DNA of 64,000 nucleotides from Sphingomonas sp. 3P27F8 (GTDB lineage Bacteria; Pseudomonadota; Alphaproteobacteria; Sphingomonadales; Sphingomonadaceae), in NCBI RefSeq assembly GCF_005502745.1, contig NZ_SCNL01000015.1:1-64000 (forward strand). Reading direction: 5' to 3'. Both the position numbers and the translations under genes were made by a program. This document shows, one piece after another, positions 1 to 9,263 of the stretch. Numbering within the stretch: the first letter of the stretch is position 1; each line of letters opens with the position of its first letter. The notes under the pieces are model-generated. The model did not search any database and was not told where the DNA came from. It worked only from the letters and a program-made list of their open reading frames with translations.

Positions 1-52
1 CCGCCCACAGGATCACATCACCCTGGAAATGGCGCCACTTGAAATCCGTCAT
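1..52 (-). CDS. IS6100 transposase, N-terminal fragment
   Basis: The ATG is at 52-50 on the minus strand and the frame reads MTDFKWRHFQGDVILWA before leaving the window. This is the start of the IS6-family DDE transposase of IS6100, which makes cointegrates by replicative transposition. Only about 17 residues are visible, so completeness cannot be judged. Confidence 0.85.
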   Translation of the reverse strand, partial: MTDFKWRHFQGDVILWA

Positions 53-113
53 CGTTCCGTCCGTCCAATCTCCGCCAAGCATGCTCAAGCTTCACGATTT
101 TTGCAACAGAGCC
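1..113 (-). mobile_element. IS6100 end (IS6 family), cut by window edge
   Basis: Read on the minus strand, positions 113-100 give the 14-bp terminal repeat GGCTCTGTTGCAAA, followed by the IS6100 leader and the first codons of its transposase. I recognise this stretch from memory as IS6100. The element enters directly inside a resolvase gene. The other end and any target duplication lie outside the window. Confidence 0.9.
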
Positions 114-342
114 AATGCGGCAACGATCGCCCAAGCCGATCGAGTTTCCACACGATCAGCGTATCGCCCGCACTCAGATAATCGAGGCAGTCCTTCAGGC
201 CCGGTCGATCGTCGCGTGCTCCCGATGCCTTATCAGTATGCAAATTACGCGGATCGACACCCGCCGCGACCAGAGCGTCGCGCTGAAGATCGACAGTTTG
301 GCGATCATCGGCCGATGACACCCGCATATATCCGACCAGCAT
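114..342 (-). pseudogene. Tn3-type serine resolvase, truncated by IS6100
   Basis: From the ATG at 342 the frame reads MLVGYMRVSSADDRQ and continues through the resolvase/invertase N-terminal domain to KLDRLGRSLPHWL. It has the catalytic serine in YMRVSS and the conserved LDRLGRS helix. At 113/114 the coding sequence runs into the IS6100 terminal repeat, so the DNA-binding C-terminal domain is lost. A TTG nine bases upstream is less likely to be the start because it lies in the res-site repeat. Family members are about 185-200 residues; only about 76 remain. It is almost certainly inactive and is a relic of a Tn3-family transposon. Confidence 0.85.
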
Positions 343-477
343 GTACGACAAACCCTCAAAACCACTTTGTCGTACACTACATCAAAGCGACAGGGTTTGT
401 CGACTATTCAGGCGCAGGATTGCCGACCAAAGCCGAGGGATCACCCAAGGGTGTCCGAAAACATGTGTTTTCCGACA
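342..477. promoter_or_regulatory. Probable res site of the broken resolvase
   Basis: Two inverted-repeat sets lie just upstream of the resolvase start. TGTACGACA (342-350) faces TGTCGTACA (368-376). A 26-bp near-perfect palindrome runs from TGTCCGAAAACA (452-463) to TGTTTTCCGACA (466-477), with one mismatch. This spacing fits resolvase subsites, the outer palindrome resembling crossover site I. The link to the neighbouring resolvase is inferred from position. Confidence 0.6.
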
Positions 478-562
478 GTCTCAAGACGCTGCGGCAACCT
501 ATACCGGCGTCATGACCAAGATACTGGATACGGACAGGAGATCGCAGGGTTCACCTGAACCC

Positions 563-1981
563 TCATTTCTGCACCTGAACGACAGCGCTCGGCATCATCG
601 GGTCGCCTGACGCAATGACGAGGTACCGGCGCATGTCGCCCTTCGCGTCGCTGACGATCTGGCGGAGCGGTCCGAGCGTGTTGACGATCGCGCCGCCAGC
701 CGGATTGGTCATGAACTTTGCCAGAGGCTGGATCACGCCGCCACCATCAGCGCGGGAGGATAGCCCAAGGACATAGGGCATCTTTGGGCTGAGGCCCGCA
801 ACCGCCGCCTGCAGGATCTGGACTTGGCCTTGATCGAACAGCGTGACCTGGCTGCGGCCAGTCCCGGCGAGGGTCAGCTGGATCTTCATGCCGGCCTGTG
901 CGAGCGGTATCAGGTTTGCACGGCCTTCGCCTACCGGCACCGCGCCGGGAACATAGGCCACGCCTTGCGGCCCCTGACCGATCGGAATCGTCGCGATGAC
1001 GGTGTTGCTGGCGGTGTCGATCGCCGCAACAGCGTCGGCGTTCTCCAGCCCGACATAGATCCGCGAGCCGTCGCCCGACGGCCACAGACCGTGCGGCAGC
1101 GCGCCGACCGGGATGCTCGCGACCTGCACGAAGTCGGTGGTGCGGAACACCTTCACGACATTCTCGGTGCCGACCGTCACATAGGCGAACTGGCCGGCCT
1201 TGGTGCGGGCGATGTTGACGTGGTTGGTGATCGCGCCGGTGTCGAACGTCTTCAGCACTGCGAAGGGTGGCTTGGCGTCGAACACCATGACCTTGCCGAC
1301 GTCCTTCAGCGTCAGCCAGACCTGCTTGCCGTCGGGCGTCGCGGCGATGTCGGGGCAGAACGGGCTTGCCTGCTTGACGCGACCGACGATCTTCTTCGAG
1401 GCGGTGTCGATCACCACGGTCTCGGGTGAGAAGCTCGAACAGACATAGCCGTATTTCCCGTTCGGCGAGAAAATCGTCATGCCGGGGCCGTTGGGGACGG
1501 GGATGCGCGTGGTCGGCGCGAAGGTCTTGCCGTCGAGCACCTGGATATAATCCTCGCCGCGCACCGCGACCCAGACTTCGCGACCGTCGGGGCGGAAAAA
1601 CGCCTCATGCGGCGAGCGCCCGACATAGGTCGTGTGCTTCACGGCATTGGTCGCGGTATCGATGAACGTCACCGAGTTCGAACCGATCGAGATCGCCGCC
1701 AGCGTCTTACGATCGGGCGAGAAGCCCATGCCGTGGACAAGCAGCTGCCCCTTGTAGAGCGGGCTGAGGTTGGCGGGGGTCTGGTCGCCGAGCTTGATGA
1801 CGCCGAGCAGCGTGTTGGTTGATGGGTCGATCACCGACACGGTGTTGGAGAACTGGTCCGACGTGTAGAACCGGTCCTGCGCGCTGACAGGGATGTCGGG
1901 GGTCGCATTGGGCACTTGCTGGGCAAACGCAGGGCCTGAAAAGCACAAGGCGGTGCAGGCGGTTAGGGTGAAACGCTTCAT
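563..1981 (-). CDS. Secreted YVTN beta-propeller protein
   Basis: This 472-residue protein starts with a clear signal peptide (MKRFTLTACTALCFSGPAFA) and so is probably periplasmic. It carries repeated propeller blades of the YVTN/cytochrome-D1-like type, such as TVSVIDPSTNTLLGVI, VTFIDTATNAV and IYVGLENADAVAAIDTASNTV, over roughly residues 35-345. The C-terminal about 120 residues do not look like blades. Its start overlaps the stop of the upstream DUF305 gene by four bases, so the two are co-translated. Such propellers are often found with metal or redox stress genes; substrate and reaction are unknown. A second propeller of similar design lies at 3106. Confidence 0.85.
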   Translation of the reverse strand: MKRFTLTACTALCFSGPAFAQQVPNATPDIPVSAQDRFYTSDQFSNTVSVIDPSTNTLLGVIKLGDQTPANLSPLYKGQLLVHGMGFSPDRKTLAAISIGSNSVTFIDTATNAVKHTTYVGRSPHEAFFRPDGREVWVAVRGEDYIQVLDGKTFAPTTRIPVPNGPGMTIFSPNGKYGYVCSSFSPETVVIDTASKKIVGRVKQASPFCPDIAATPDGKQVWLTLKDVGKVMVFDAKPPFAVLKTFDTGAITNHVNIARTKAGQFAYVTVGTENVVKVFRTTDFVQVASIPVGALPHGLWPSGDGSRIYVGLENADAVAAIDTASNTVIATIPIGQGPQGVAYVPGAVPVGEGRANLIPLAQAGMKIQLTLAGTGRSQVTLFDQGQVQILQAAVAGLSPKMPYVLGLSSRADGGGVIQPLAKFMTNPAGGAIVNTLGPLRQIVSDAKGDMRRYLVIASGDPMMPSAVVQVQK

Positions 1982-2358
1982 GGACGGTCTCCGTGATGGG
2001 GGTGACCAGTCGCGGTCGGTCCGGTGTGACGTGGCAACGCGCCGCCTTCGGATAGGATGCCCTGCATCACCGCGATTTCCTGACGCTGTTCGACGATGAT
2101 CCCTTGCGCAAGCCGGCGCAGGCGTTCGTCCTTGCCGTAACGCAGCTCGATCTCAGCCATGTCGATCGCACCTTGATGATGCGGGATCATCATCCTTGCG
2201 AAGTCGCGATCGGGATCGTTTGAATAGCCGGTCATCATCGCGCCGTGCATCCGCGTCATCGCCGCATCCATCGCGGACGCGAAGCCGTCCGTTTGCGCGA
2301 TAGCAGCGGTCGATACGGACAAGCCTATCGCCATCAGCAAGGTCATGCGTGATCTCAT
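1978..2358 (-). CDS. DUF305 family periplasmic protein
   Basis: This 126-residue protein has a signal peptide (MRSRMTLLMAIGLSVSTAAIAQ) and the hallmark DUF305 motif MMIPHHQGAIDMAE around residues 64-77. A helical segment (RRLAQGIIVEQRQEIAVMQGIL) follows. DUF305 proteins are small ferritin-like helical proteins, often encoded beside copper or other metal-resistance genes; a histidine-rich metal-binding role is likely but unproven. The gene precedes and overlaps the propeller gene by ATGA, so both form one operon read leftwards. An alternative ATG lies four codons downstream. Confidence 0.85.
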   Translation of the reverse strand: MRSRMTLLMAIGLSVSTAAIAQTDGFASAMDAAMTRMHGAMMTGYSNDPDRDFARMMIPHHQGAIDMAEIELRYGKDERLRRLAQGIIVEQRQEIAVMQGILSEGGALPRHTGPTATGHPHHGDRP

Positions 2359-2381
2359 CGTCCTGTCCCTAGTTTTCCTGT

Positions 2382-2861
2382 TTACGACACGCGAGCGATG
2401 ATGCCGATAATCGTTGCTAGCACGGCCATGCAGGCCGGGAGAAAGAGCATCTGTATAGCCGCTTCGCGCCCTGTGATCGTGCCCGTCAAGATATCGACCG
2501 GGCCCTTGATGAACTCCGAGAACGAACGGAGGGGTTCGCCGGGGGCGGGAGTATCGCTGAGTACGATGCCGCCAGCAATCAGACCGAAATACAGGATCAT
2601 GAAGACCGACACGACCGTCAGGACGAGCGCCGTAGCTGCATCACGTGCGAAGAAGGTCCAGAAAGTCAGCAACATTGCTGCATACACGCCGACGAGCAAG
2701 CCCAACGTGGCAGGATGGACGCCGCGCGATGCGATGCCTGGAGCCGTTCTTTCCAGCTCGTCATAATTGCCTGCATCCGGCACGATTGCGAGATGTCGAC
2801 GCACAGGCTTAGGAGCAACGAGTGTCTCGGTAGCGAGATCGTAGATCGGCTGTGTTGCCAT
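2382..2861 (-). CDS. Unrecognised three-helix membrane protein
   Basis: This 159-residue protein has a soluble N-terminus of about 45 residues, then hydrophobic stretches near 49-67 (LGLLVGVYAAMLLTFWTFF), 74-98 (ATALVLTVVSVFMILYFGL) and 136-157 (MLFLPACMAVLATIIGIIA). I do not recognise the family. It lies 23 bases upstream of the DUF305 gene on the same strand, so it probably opens that operon. The start ATG at 2861 is the first in a clear frame. Confidence 0.65.
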   Translation of the reverse strand: MATQPIYDLATETLVAPKPVRRHLAIVPDAGNYDELERTAPGIASRGVHPATLGLLVGVYAAMLLTFWTFFARDAATALVLTVVSVFMILYFGLIAGGIVLSDTPAPGEPLRSFSEFIKGPVDILTGTITGREAAIQMLFLPACMAVLATIIGIIARVS

Positions 2862-2944
2862 GAGGAAGTCTCCGCGCGTCTCGATGAATGCCGAGCGTGA
2901 CAGGATAGATGATTGCGGCGGGGCGGTCGGTCCAACGCATAACC

Positions 2945-2960
2945 ACGGTCATTCCAATCA
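2945..2960 (-). repeat. 16-bp motif TGATTGGAATGACCGT, copy 1
   Basis: The minus strand reads TGATTGGAATGACCGT. It lies in the 244-base divergent region between the genes at 2382 and 3106. An exact copy in opposite orientation lies at 5320-5335, upstream of the LysR gene. A shared regulator site or the ends of a moved segment are both possible. Confidence 0.4.
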
Positions 2961-3105
2961 TTTAACAGGAACGGTCGGCGATCTATAATCGCGTTTTCGT
3001 ATTGAAATCATCGCGACCATGCGTTGGACGCGAGGGACATATCGGTCGATCTAGCGGCATCGGACCGGCACGATCACCCGCCGGGTCCGTGATAAGGATC
3101 AAACG

Positions 3106-4275
3106 ATGAAAGCTGCGATCGTTCTGGTTGCCGCGATGTTGGCCTCCGTAGCGCCAGTCCCGGCGATCGCTCAGGCCTATTGGGCTGCACCTGCGGCGGA
3201 CGACTTTCCCTACGATATCAAGGCGGTTCAGGCACCGTGGTCGAAGGCTGATATCGACCTCAGCCATCATGACCGGATCTATGTGTCTGACCCTACATCG
3301 ACGAAGATCGTTGTCATCGATCCTGCAGCGGGCAACGAACTGGGACGGATCGACCTCGCCAAAAGCGCGATAGCTGAGCCCAGCTTTTCCAGCCCCAAAG
3401 TCCAGCACCTGGCTGCAACGCGTGACGGGCGGACCCTGGCGGTATCGGCATTAGCGCAGCACAGTGTGACGCTCGTAGATCTGGCCACGAACACGGAACG
3501 AGGCCGGACCGTGTTCCAGACGTCGCCTACCGCCGTCGCGTTTACGCCCAATGGGCACGAACTCTGGGTTTCGCTCGGCGATGAACATGCCATCGCGGTC
3601 GTGGATCCTAAGACAGCGCGGGAGATCACCCGCGTACCAGCAAGTGGCGGAGCGGGCGCGACCATCCTGTCGCCAAACGGACGCTATGCCTTTGTATCGC
3701 TTACTGAAAGGCCGTCCATCCTGGTTGTCGACGTCGAGCATCGGCGCGTCGTCGGACACGTTGCCAGCAACGGTGCAGGTGCGGGAGCAATCGCGGTCTC
3801 GCCAGATGGCAAACAGATCTGGGCAACACGCCGCGAGAGCGGCACGACCACGGTCTTTGCTGCCAAACCGCCGTTTGCGGTACGCGAAGTGATAAACACT
3901 GGTCCAGCAACGGGCGCGGTCAACTTCGCCCAGCGCGCAGACGATTCCTTTGCCTATGTCAGCGTTGGCGGCGATCAACCTGCAATCAAGGTCTATAGAA
4001 CCGACAGCCTGGAGGCTGTGGCAACCGTCCCGCTACAAGCGGCTCCGAGTGCGGTTTGGCCGTCGGGCGATGGTACGAGGATCTATGCCAGCCTGGCCGG
4101 AACCAACAAGGTCGCTGGGATCGACACGCTGACGTACACCACCGTGTCGACGATCCCGATCAGTACGGATGCGCAGAGCCTGATCTACGTTCCTGGTGCC
4201 GTAAGATCAGGAAAAGGTCTCGCCAATCTGGTGCCATCCGGGCGCGATGCGGCGCTTGCCCTGACGGCGCGTTGA
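3106..4275 (+). CDS. Secreted YVTN beta-propeller protein
   Basis: This 389-residue protein has a signal peptide ([24 protein letters not shown]) and repeated propeller blades such as [41 protein letters not shown] and [15 protein letters not shown]. Blades fill most of the mature chain, in line with a seven-bladed YVTN propeller. It is divergent from the 2382 operon and lies 46 bases before malate dehydrogenase, so the two may be cotranscribed. It resembles the product of 563-1981 but lacks that protein's extra C-terminal domain. Function is unknown; periplasmic location is inferred from the signal peptide. Confidence 0.85.
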   Translation: MKAAIVLVAAMLASVAPVPAIAQAYWAAPAADDFPYDIKAVQAPWSKADIDLSHHDRIYVSDPTSTKIVVIDPAAGNELGRIDLAKSAIAEPSFSSPKVQHLAATRDGRTLAVSALAQHSVTLVDLATNTERGRTVFQTSPTAVAFTPNGHELWVSLGDEHAIAVVDPKTAREITRVPASGGAGATILSPNGRYAFVSLTERPSILVVDVEHRRVVGHVASNGAGAGAIAVSPDGKQIWATRRESGTTTVFAAKPPFAVREVINTGPATGAVNFAQRADDSFAYVSVGGDQPAIKVYRTDSLEAVATVPLQAAPSAVWPSGDGTRIYASLAGTNKVAGIDTLTYTTVSTIPISTDAQSLIYVPGAVRSGKGLANLVPSGRDAALALTAR

Positions 4276-4321
4276 TCGGTCTCACACCGTCTGTAATCTC
4301 CCAACGAAAGCCCTTTCCAAA

Positions 4322-5305
4322 ATGACCAAGCCCCCCGTCAGGATCGCGATCAGCGGTGCCGCAGGACAAATTTGCTATTCGCTGCTCTTCCGGGTCGCGC
4401 AGGGTGACGTGTTCGGACCGGACCAGCCCGTTATCCTTCAACTGCTCGACGTGCCGCAGGCGCTGGACGCAGTACGCGGCGTGGTCATGGAACTGGAGGA
4501 TTGCGCGTTCCCGCTGCTGGCAGATGTGATCATTACTGATGATCCGATGGTGGCTTTCAAGGACATCGATGCGGCCATGCTGGTCGGGTCTCGTCCCCGC
4601 TCGAAGGGCATGGAGCGCCGTGATTTGCTCGCTGCCAACGCAGCGATCTTCAAGACGCAGGGCGCAGCGCTGGACGCAGTGGCCAAACGCGACGCCAAGA
4701 TCCTGGTCGTCGGTAATCCCGCCAACACAAATGCCTGGATCATTGCGCAAAGCGCACCGGGTTTCCCTGCCGAAAACATCACGTCGATGATCCGCCTCGA
4801 TCACAACCGCGCGCAGGGACAGCTTGCGGCCAAGGCGGGTGTCGGTGTCGATGCGATTACAAAGCTCGTCGTCTGGGGAAACCATTCGCCGACGAAGTTT
4901 GCCGACTGGGGGAATGCCGAACTCGATGGCCAAAAGCTTGCCGACCGTATCGGAAACGAGGCCTGGTACCGCGAGACCCTGATCCCCACCGTTGCGCAGC
5001 GCGGAACCGCGATCATCGAAGCACGGGGTGCGTCCTCGGCCGCGTCGGCAGCAAATGCGGCGATCGACCATCTGCGCGATTGGGTGCACGGCGCAGGCGA
5101 CAATTGGGTGTCGATGGGCGTGGTGTCAGATGGCTCCTACGGTATCCCGCAAGGGCTGGTGTGCGGCGTGCCGGTGCACTGCAAAAGCGGTGGGTATGCG
5201 CGTATCGAAGGACTGATCCTCGATCCATTCCAGCGAACGATGCTTGATCGCACGATTGCCGAACTGGTCGATGAACGTGAGGCGGTTATCGACATTCTGA
5301 AATGA
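4322..5305 (+). CDS. mdh: Malate dehydrogenase (NAD-dependent)
   Basis: This 327-residue protein matches the long bacterial/chloroplast-type malate dehydrogenases in length and motifs. It has the dinucleotide-binding [13 protein letters not shown] at about residues 13-25, the substrate arginine loop [13 protein letters not shown] near 96-108, NPANTNA near 134, RLDHNRAQ near 159 and the catalytic histidine in WGNHSPT near 186. It interconverts malate and oxaloacetate in the cytoplasm. Its presence among accessory genes suggests a cargo paralogue rather than the housekeeping copy, which cannot be tested here. Confidence 0.93.
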   Translation: MTKPPVRIAISGAAGQICYSLLFRVAQGDVFGPDQPVILQLLDVPQALDAVRGVVMELEDCAFPLLADVIITDDPMVAFKDIDAAMLVGSRPRSKGMERRDLLAANAAIFKTQGAALDAVAKRDAKILVVGNPANTNAWIIAQSAPGFPAENITSMIRLDHNRAQGQLAAKAGVGVDAITKLVVWGNHSPTKFADWGNAELDGQKLADRIGNEAWYRETLIPTVAQRGTAIIEARGASSAASAANAAIDHLRDWVHGAGDNWVSMGVVSDGSYGIPQGLVCGVPVHCKSGGYARIEGLILDPFQRTMLDRTIAELVDEREAVIDILK

Positions 5306-5319
5306 CCGATCGGTATATC

Positions 5320-5335
5320 TGATTGGAATGACCGT
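5320..5335 (+). repeat. 16-bp motif TGATTGGAATGACCGT, copy 2
   Basis: This is an exact copy, in inverted orientation, of the motif at 2945-2960. It lies between the malate dehydrogenase stop and the LysR start, about 58 bases upstream of that ATG. It could be an operator or the edge of a duplicated segment. Confidence 0.4.
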
Positions 5336-5393
5336 AATCTTTGGTTGGTGCGATTGATCTCCTTTCCCTATCATTGGGGCAAGGAGATCGGGC

Positions 5394-6266
5394 ATGACCC
5401 TGGAACAACTCAGGATTTTCGTCGGTGTCGCTGAGCGCGAGCACATGACGCGCGCGGCCGAAGCGCTCAATGTGACGCAGTCAGCCGCAAGCGCTGCCAT
5501 CGCCGCGCTGGAAGCCCGGCACGGCGTGCCGCTGTTCCACCGGGTCGGCCGTGGGATCGAACTGTCCGAAGCGGGCCGCATGTTTCTGGTCGACGCACGC
5601 GCAGTGCTTGGCCGTGCCGCCAGCGCGGAACTTGCACTGGCCGAATATGCAGGACTGGAGCGCGGCACTCTGCGGCTAGTCGCAAGCCAGACGATCGCGG
5701 GCTATTGGCTGCCCCGCCAGCTGGCCGCGTTCCATGCGCGCTACCCCGCGATCTCAATCGAACTGGCGATCGACAACACCGAGGGGGCCGCGGCGCGCGT
5801 GCTCGACGGTGCGGTCGAGCTCGGCTTCGTCGAGGGTGTGATCGACGAGCCCGCGCTCGCGCATTGGACGGTCGCGAACGACCGCATGGTGCTGGTAAGC
5901 GACCGCGCAGCCGACACGATCGACGAGGACTGGATCCGCGCCGCACGCTGGATCGTCCGCGAGCAGGGATCGGGCACGCGCTGGTCGTTCGAGGAGGTGC
6001 TGCGCCAGCGCGGCGTCGATCCGTCGGACCTCACCGTGGCGCTGATGCTACCATCGAACGAGGCGGTACGTAGCGCGGTCGAGGCCGGGGCGGGCGTCGC
6101 GGTGCTGTCGCAGCATGTCGTCGCACCTGCAATCGCGGCCGGCACGTTGCACGATCTACCGCTCGGTCTGCCGCGGCGTCCGTTCTACGCGCTGCGCCAT
6201 AAAGAGCGGTATCGAACGCGGGCGGCCGATGCGCTGACCGATCTCATCAAGGAGACTGGCAAGTGA
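5394..6266 (+). CDS. LysR-type regulator of the sulfite block
   Basis: This 290-residue protein has the LysR N-terminal winged helix (MTLEQLRIFVGVAEREHMTRAAEALNVTQSAASAAI, residues 1-36) and a periplasmic-binding-like effector domain from about residue 90. The ATG follows a good ribosome site (AAGGAG). The GTG of the TDT transporter overlaps its stop by four bases, and sorA and sorB follow, so sulfite or a related sulfur compound is the likely signal. That ligand is inferred from context only. A decayed C-terminal copy of a close paralogue lies at 10837-10949. Confidence 0.88.
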   Translation: MTLEQLRIFVGVAEREHMTRAAEALNVTQSAASAAIAALEARHGVPLFHRVGRGIELSEAGRMFLVDARAVLGRAASAELALAEYAGLERGTLRLVASQTIAGYWLPRQLAAFHARYPAISIELAIDNTEGAAARVLDGAVELGFVEGVIDEPALAHWTVANDRMVLVSDRAADTIDEDWIRAARWIVREQGSGTRWSFEEVLRQRGVDPSDLTVALMLPSNEAVRSAVEAGAGVAVLSQHVVAPAIAAGTLHDLPLGLPRRPFYALRHKERYRTRAADALTDLIKETGK

Positions 6267-7414
6267 CCGCCGATCTGAAACCCGTTTTCGATGGCCTGAA
6301 GCCCCTCAGCCGGCTCGACTCCCCGCGCGAGATGATCCGGCAGTTCACCCCCAACTGGTTCGCCGCTACGATGGGCACCGGCATTCTCGCGCTCGCCTTG
6401 CCGCAGGTGCCGGGCGTCGGCGCATCGCTGCACCCGGTCGGCGAGGTGTTGTGGTATTTCAACATCGCGCTCTTCACGCTGTTCGCCGGGCTCTACACCG
6501 CGCGCTGGACGATTTTCGGGCACGAGGCGCGGCGGATCTTCGGGCACAACACCGTATCGATGTTCATCGGTACGATCCCGATGGGCCTCGCGACGATCAT
6601 CAACGGGTTCCTGGCGTTCGGCCTGCCGCGGTTCGGCGCCGGCGTGATCCCGATCGCCGAGACATTGTGGTGGATCGACGTCGCGATGTCGCTCGCCTGC
6701 GGTGTGGCGATCCCCTACCTCATGTTCACGCGGCACGAACATTCGCTCGACGGCATGACCGCGGTGTGGCTGCTGCCGGTGGTCGCGGCGGAGGTCGCAG
6801 GTGCGAGCGGCGGCCTGCTCGCCCCGCATCTGGCGGACGCGCATCACCAGTTCGTCGTGCTCGCAACGTCGTATGTGCTCTGGGCTTATTCAGTGCCGGT
6901 CGCGTTCGGCATCCTCGCGATCCTGATCCTGCGGATGGCACTGCACAAGCTGCCGCACGAGAGCATGGCCGCCTCGAGCTGGCTCGCGCTCGGTCCGATT
7001 GGCACCGGCGCGCTTGGGATGCTGGTGCTCGGCAGCAACGCGCCCGCGATCCTCGCCGCCAACGGCCTGGGGCAGATCGGCGCGGTAGCGCAGGGGATTG
7101 GCACGATTGCCGGGCTGCTGCTCTGGGGTTTCGGTCTGTGGTGGCTGGCGCTCGCGACGCTGATCACGATCCGCTACTGGCGCGCGGGCATTCCGTTCAA
7201 CCTCGGCTGGTGGGGCTATACCTTCCCGCTTGGCGTCTCCACGGTCGCCACCTTCAAGCTCGGCACGACGCTTCAGCTCGGCTTTTTCGGGATCGTCGGC
7301 ACTGTCCTCACAGTGGCGCTCGCAGCAATGTGGCTGCTGGTCGGCGCCAAGACGGTCGCGGGCGGCTGGCGCGGGAACCTGTTCGTGTCGCCCTGCATCG
7401 CCCAAGCCAATTGA
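6263..7414 (+). CDS. TDT-family transporter, probable sulfite exporter
   Basis: This 383-residue protein has about ten hydrophobic segments and the TDT (tellurite-resistance/dicarboxylate transporter, TehA/SSU1) signature near the start (FTPNWFAATMGTGILALALP). It uses GTG at 6263, overlapping the LysR stop, with AAGGAG upstream. TDT members export sulfite (SSU1) or take up dicarboxylates. Being translationally coupled to the regulator and followed by sulfite dehydrogenase genes, export of sulfite or a related anion is the best guess. Substrate is inferred, not shown. Confidence 0.82.
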   Translation: MTADLKPVFDGLKPLSRLDSPREMIRQFTPNWFAATMGTGILALALPQVPGVGASLHPVGEVLWYFNIALFTLFAGLYTARWTIFGHEARRIFGHNTVSMFIGTIPMGLATIINGFLAFGLPRFGAGVIPIAETLWWIDVAMSLACGVAIPYLMFTRHEHSLDGMTAVWLLPVVAAEVAGASGGLLAPHLADAHHQFVVLATSYVLWAYSVPVAFGILAILILRMALHKLPHESMAASSWLALGPIGTGALGMLVLGSNAPAILAANGLGQIGAVAQGIGTIAGLLLWGFGLWWLALATLITIRYWRAGIPFNLGWWGYTFPLGVSTVATFKLGTTLQLGFFGIVGTVLTVALAAMWLLVGAKTVAGGWRGNLFVSPCIAQAN

Positions 7415-7520
7415 TGGGCCGAACTGATCGTCCTGTCGGATCGAACCGTCGCATCCGATCGACCCGTACCGGGTAGACCGGCGGACGGGTCGCGCATAAA
7501 AGCATGACATCGAAGGGAGA

Positions 7521-8765
7521 ATGCTGGTGGACAGCCTGGATATGAAATTGGCGCAGGCGATGAACCGCCGTCGCTTTCTCTCAGAAGCCGCGATCGGTAG
7601 CGGCGCGCTGATCGCCGCACCCGCGCTGGCGCAGAGCATGGTCGATCTGCATCTGCCAGGTGGCCCATCGGAACGGCCCATGACCAACGCGTTCCCCGGC
7701 AAGGGCAACATGATCCTCCAGCGTATCCACCCGCCGTTGCTGGAAACGCCGATGAGCGTGTTCAATGGCGACGTCTTCACGCCGAACGACCAGTTCTTCG
7801 TCCGCTGGCACTGGGCCGACATCCCGACCGCGATCGATGTCGAGGCGTTCCGGATCAAGGTGTACGGCGCGGTCACGCGTCCGCTGTCGATCTCGCTCGC
7901 GCAACTGCTGAAGCTGCCGCGCGTCGAGTTGGCGGCAATCAACCAATGCTCGGGCAATTCGCGGGCGTTGTTCCAGCCTCCGGTGGCGGGTGCGCAGTGG
8001 CGTCACGGGGCGATGGGCAACGCCAAATGGCTCGGCGTTCGCTTACGCGACGTGCTCGACATCGCCGGCGTGAAGCCGGGCGCGGTCGCGGTACGGTTCG
8101 GTGCGCTCGACCAGCCGGTGGTCACGGGCGCACCGGATTTCGCCAAGTCGCTGTCGATCGACCACGCACGCGACGGCGAAGTGATGCTGGCGTTCGGAAT
8201 GAACGGCGAGCAGATGCCGCTCCTCAATGGCTTCCCGGTCCGGCTGATCGTACCCGGCTGGTATTCGACCTATTGGGTCAAGATGCTGAACGACATCGAG
8301 GTGCTCGCCGCACCCGACGACGGTTACTGGATGGCCAAGGCTTACAAAATCCCTGACACTCCAGGCGCGAACGTGCGGCCGGGCCAGAAGGATTTCCCGG
8401 CCGTTCCGATCAACAAGATGATCCCGCGCAGTTGGGTCACGAGCCTCGACGAAGGGCAGGCGATCGCGTTCGACCGCTCGATCCCGCTGGGCGGCATTGC
8501 GATGGGGGGCGATTGCGGCGTCGCCAAGGTCGATGTGTCGACCGACAACGGCAAGACCTGGTACAAGACGACGCTCGGCCCCGATCACGGCAAATACAGT
8601 TTCCGCCGCTGGGATGCGCAGGTTCCGCTCACCCATGCGGGCCCGACCAGGCTGATGTCGCGCTGCTGGAACACCGCCGGCCTCGCGCAGCCGATGACGC
8701 CGATCTGGAACCCGGGCGGTTTCATGCGCGGCAACATCGAAACCACCAACATCGTCGTCGGCTGA
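7521..8765 (+). CDS. sorA: Sulfite dehydrogenase molybdenum subunit SorA
   Basis: This 414-residue protein has an arginine-rich Tat-like signal (NRRRFLSEAAIGSG, residues 15-28) and so is probably exported folded. The sulfite-oxidase Moco domain follows, with the molybdenum-ligand cysteine in NQCSGN (Cys143) and the SorA segment FQPPVAGAQWRHGAMGNA. A C-terminal dimerisation domain completes it. SorA oxidises sulfite to sulfate and passes electrons to the cytochrome SorB, encoded 12 bases downstream. The start chosen follows GAAGGGAGA; an internal ATG at 7560 would still keep the twin arginines. Confidence 0.92.
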   Translation: MLVDSLDMKLAQAMNRRRFLSEAAIGSGALIAAPALAQSMVDLHLPGGPSERPMTNAFPGKGNMILQRIHPPLLETPMSVFNGDVFTPNDQFFVRWHWADIPTAIDVEAFRIKVYGAVTRPLSISLAQLLKLPRVELAAINQCSGNSRALFQPPVAGAQWRHGAMGNAKWLGVRLRDVLDIAGVKPGAVAVRFGALDQPVVTGAPDFAKSLSIDHARDGEVMLAFGMNGEQMPLLNGFPVRLIVPGWYSTYWVKMLNDIEVLAAPDDGYWMAKAYKIPDTPGANVRPGQKDFPAVPINKMIPRSWVTSLDEGQAIAFDRSIPLGGIAMGGDCGVAKVDVSTDNGKTWYKTTLGPDHGKYSFRRWDAQVPLTHAGPTRLMSRCWNTAGLAQPMTPIWNPGGFMRGNIETTNIVVG

Positions 8766-8777
8766 GGAGCAACGCCT

Positions 8778-9254
8778 GTGAAAACGCCTTCCATCGGCAC
8801 GCTGTCGTTCGGGTTCGTCGGCGCGACCGTCGTTCTGCTGCTTGCGATCGGTTCCCCGAACAGCCGTGTCGCCCCGCCGCCTGCGGCCCCGACTGCACCA
8901 CCGCCGCCAAGCGTCTCGGCGCGCGGCTTTTCGCTGGCGTCCACCTCGGTCGATCTTCCGACCGACGAAGGTCAATATCCCGCCGGCCCGCATGCCGATG
9001 TCATCAATGCCAACTGCACGTCGTGTCATTCGGCGAGCATGGCGCTGAACCAGCCACCACTCTCTGGCGACCAGTGGACCGCGGAGGTCACCAAGATGCG
9101 CGAGGTCTACAAGGCACCCGTCGCCGCAGCCGACGTACCGGCGATCGTCGCCTATCTGACTGCCATGAGCACGAAGCAGCCGGGCTCCGCGAAGGGCAAG
9201 GCACAGGACCCCGATCCGAAGGCTGCGCCCGACGTATCTGGAGGATCAGGTTAA
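8778..9254 (+). CDS. sorB: Sulfite dehydrogenase cytochrome c subunit SorB
   Basis: This 158-residue protein starts at GTG behind GAGGAG. It has an N-terminal hydrophobic segment (residues 8-25), a proline/alanine-rich linker and one haem-c site CTSCH (residues 80-84), with a likely methionine ligand in the region TKMREVYK to AMSTK. The hydrophobic segment could be a cleaved signal or a membrane anchor. It follows sorA by 12 bases and is its natural electron acceptor. Confidence 0.88.
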   Translation: MKTPSIGTLSFGFVGATVVLLLAIGSPNSRVAPPPAAPTAPPPPSVSARGFSLASTSVDLPTDEGQYPAGPHADVINANCTSCHSASMALNQPPLSGDQWTAEVTKMREVYKAPVAAADVPAIVAYLTAMSTKQPGSAKGKAQDPDPKAAPDVSGGSG

Positions 9255-9263
9255 GCCATCAAC

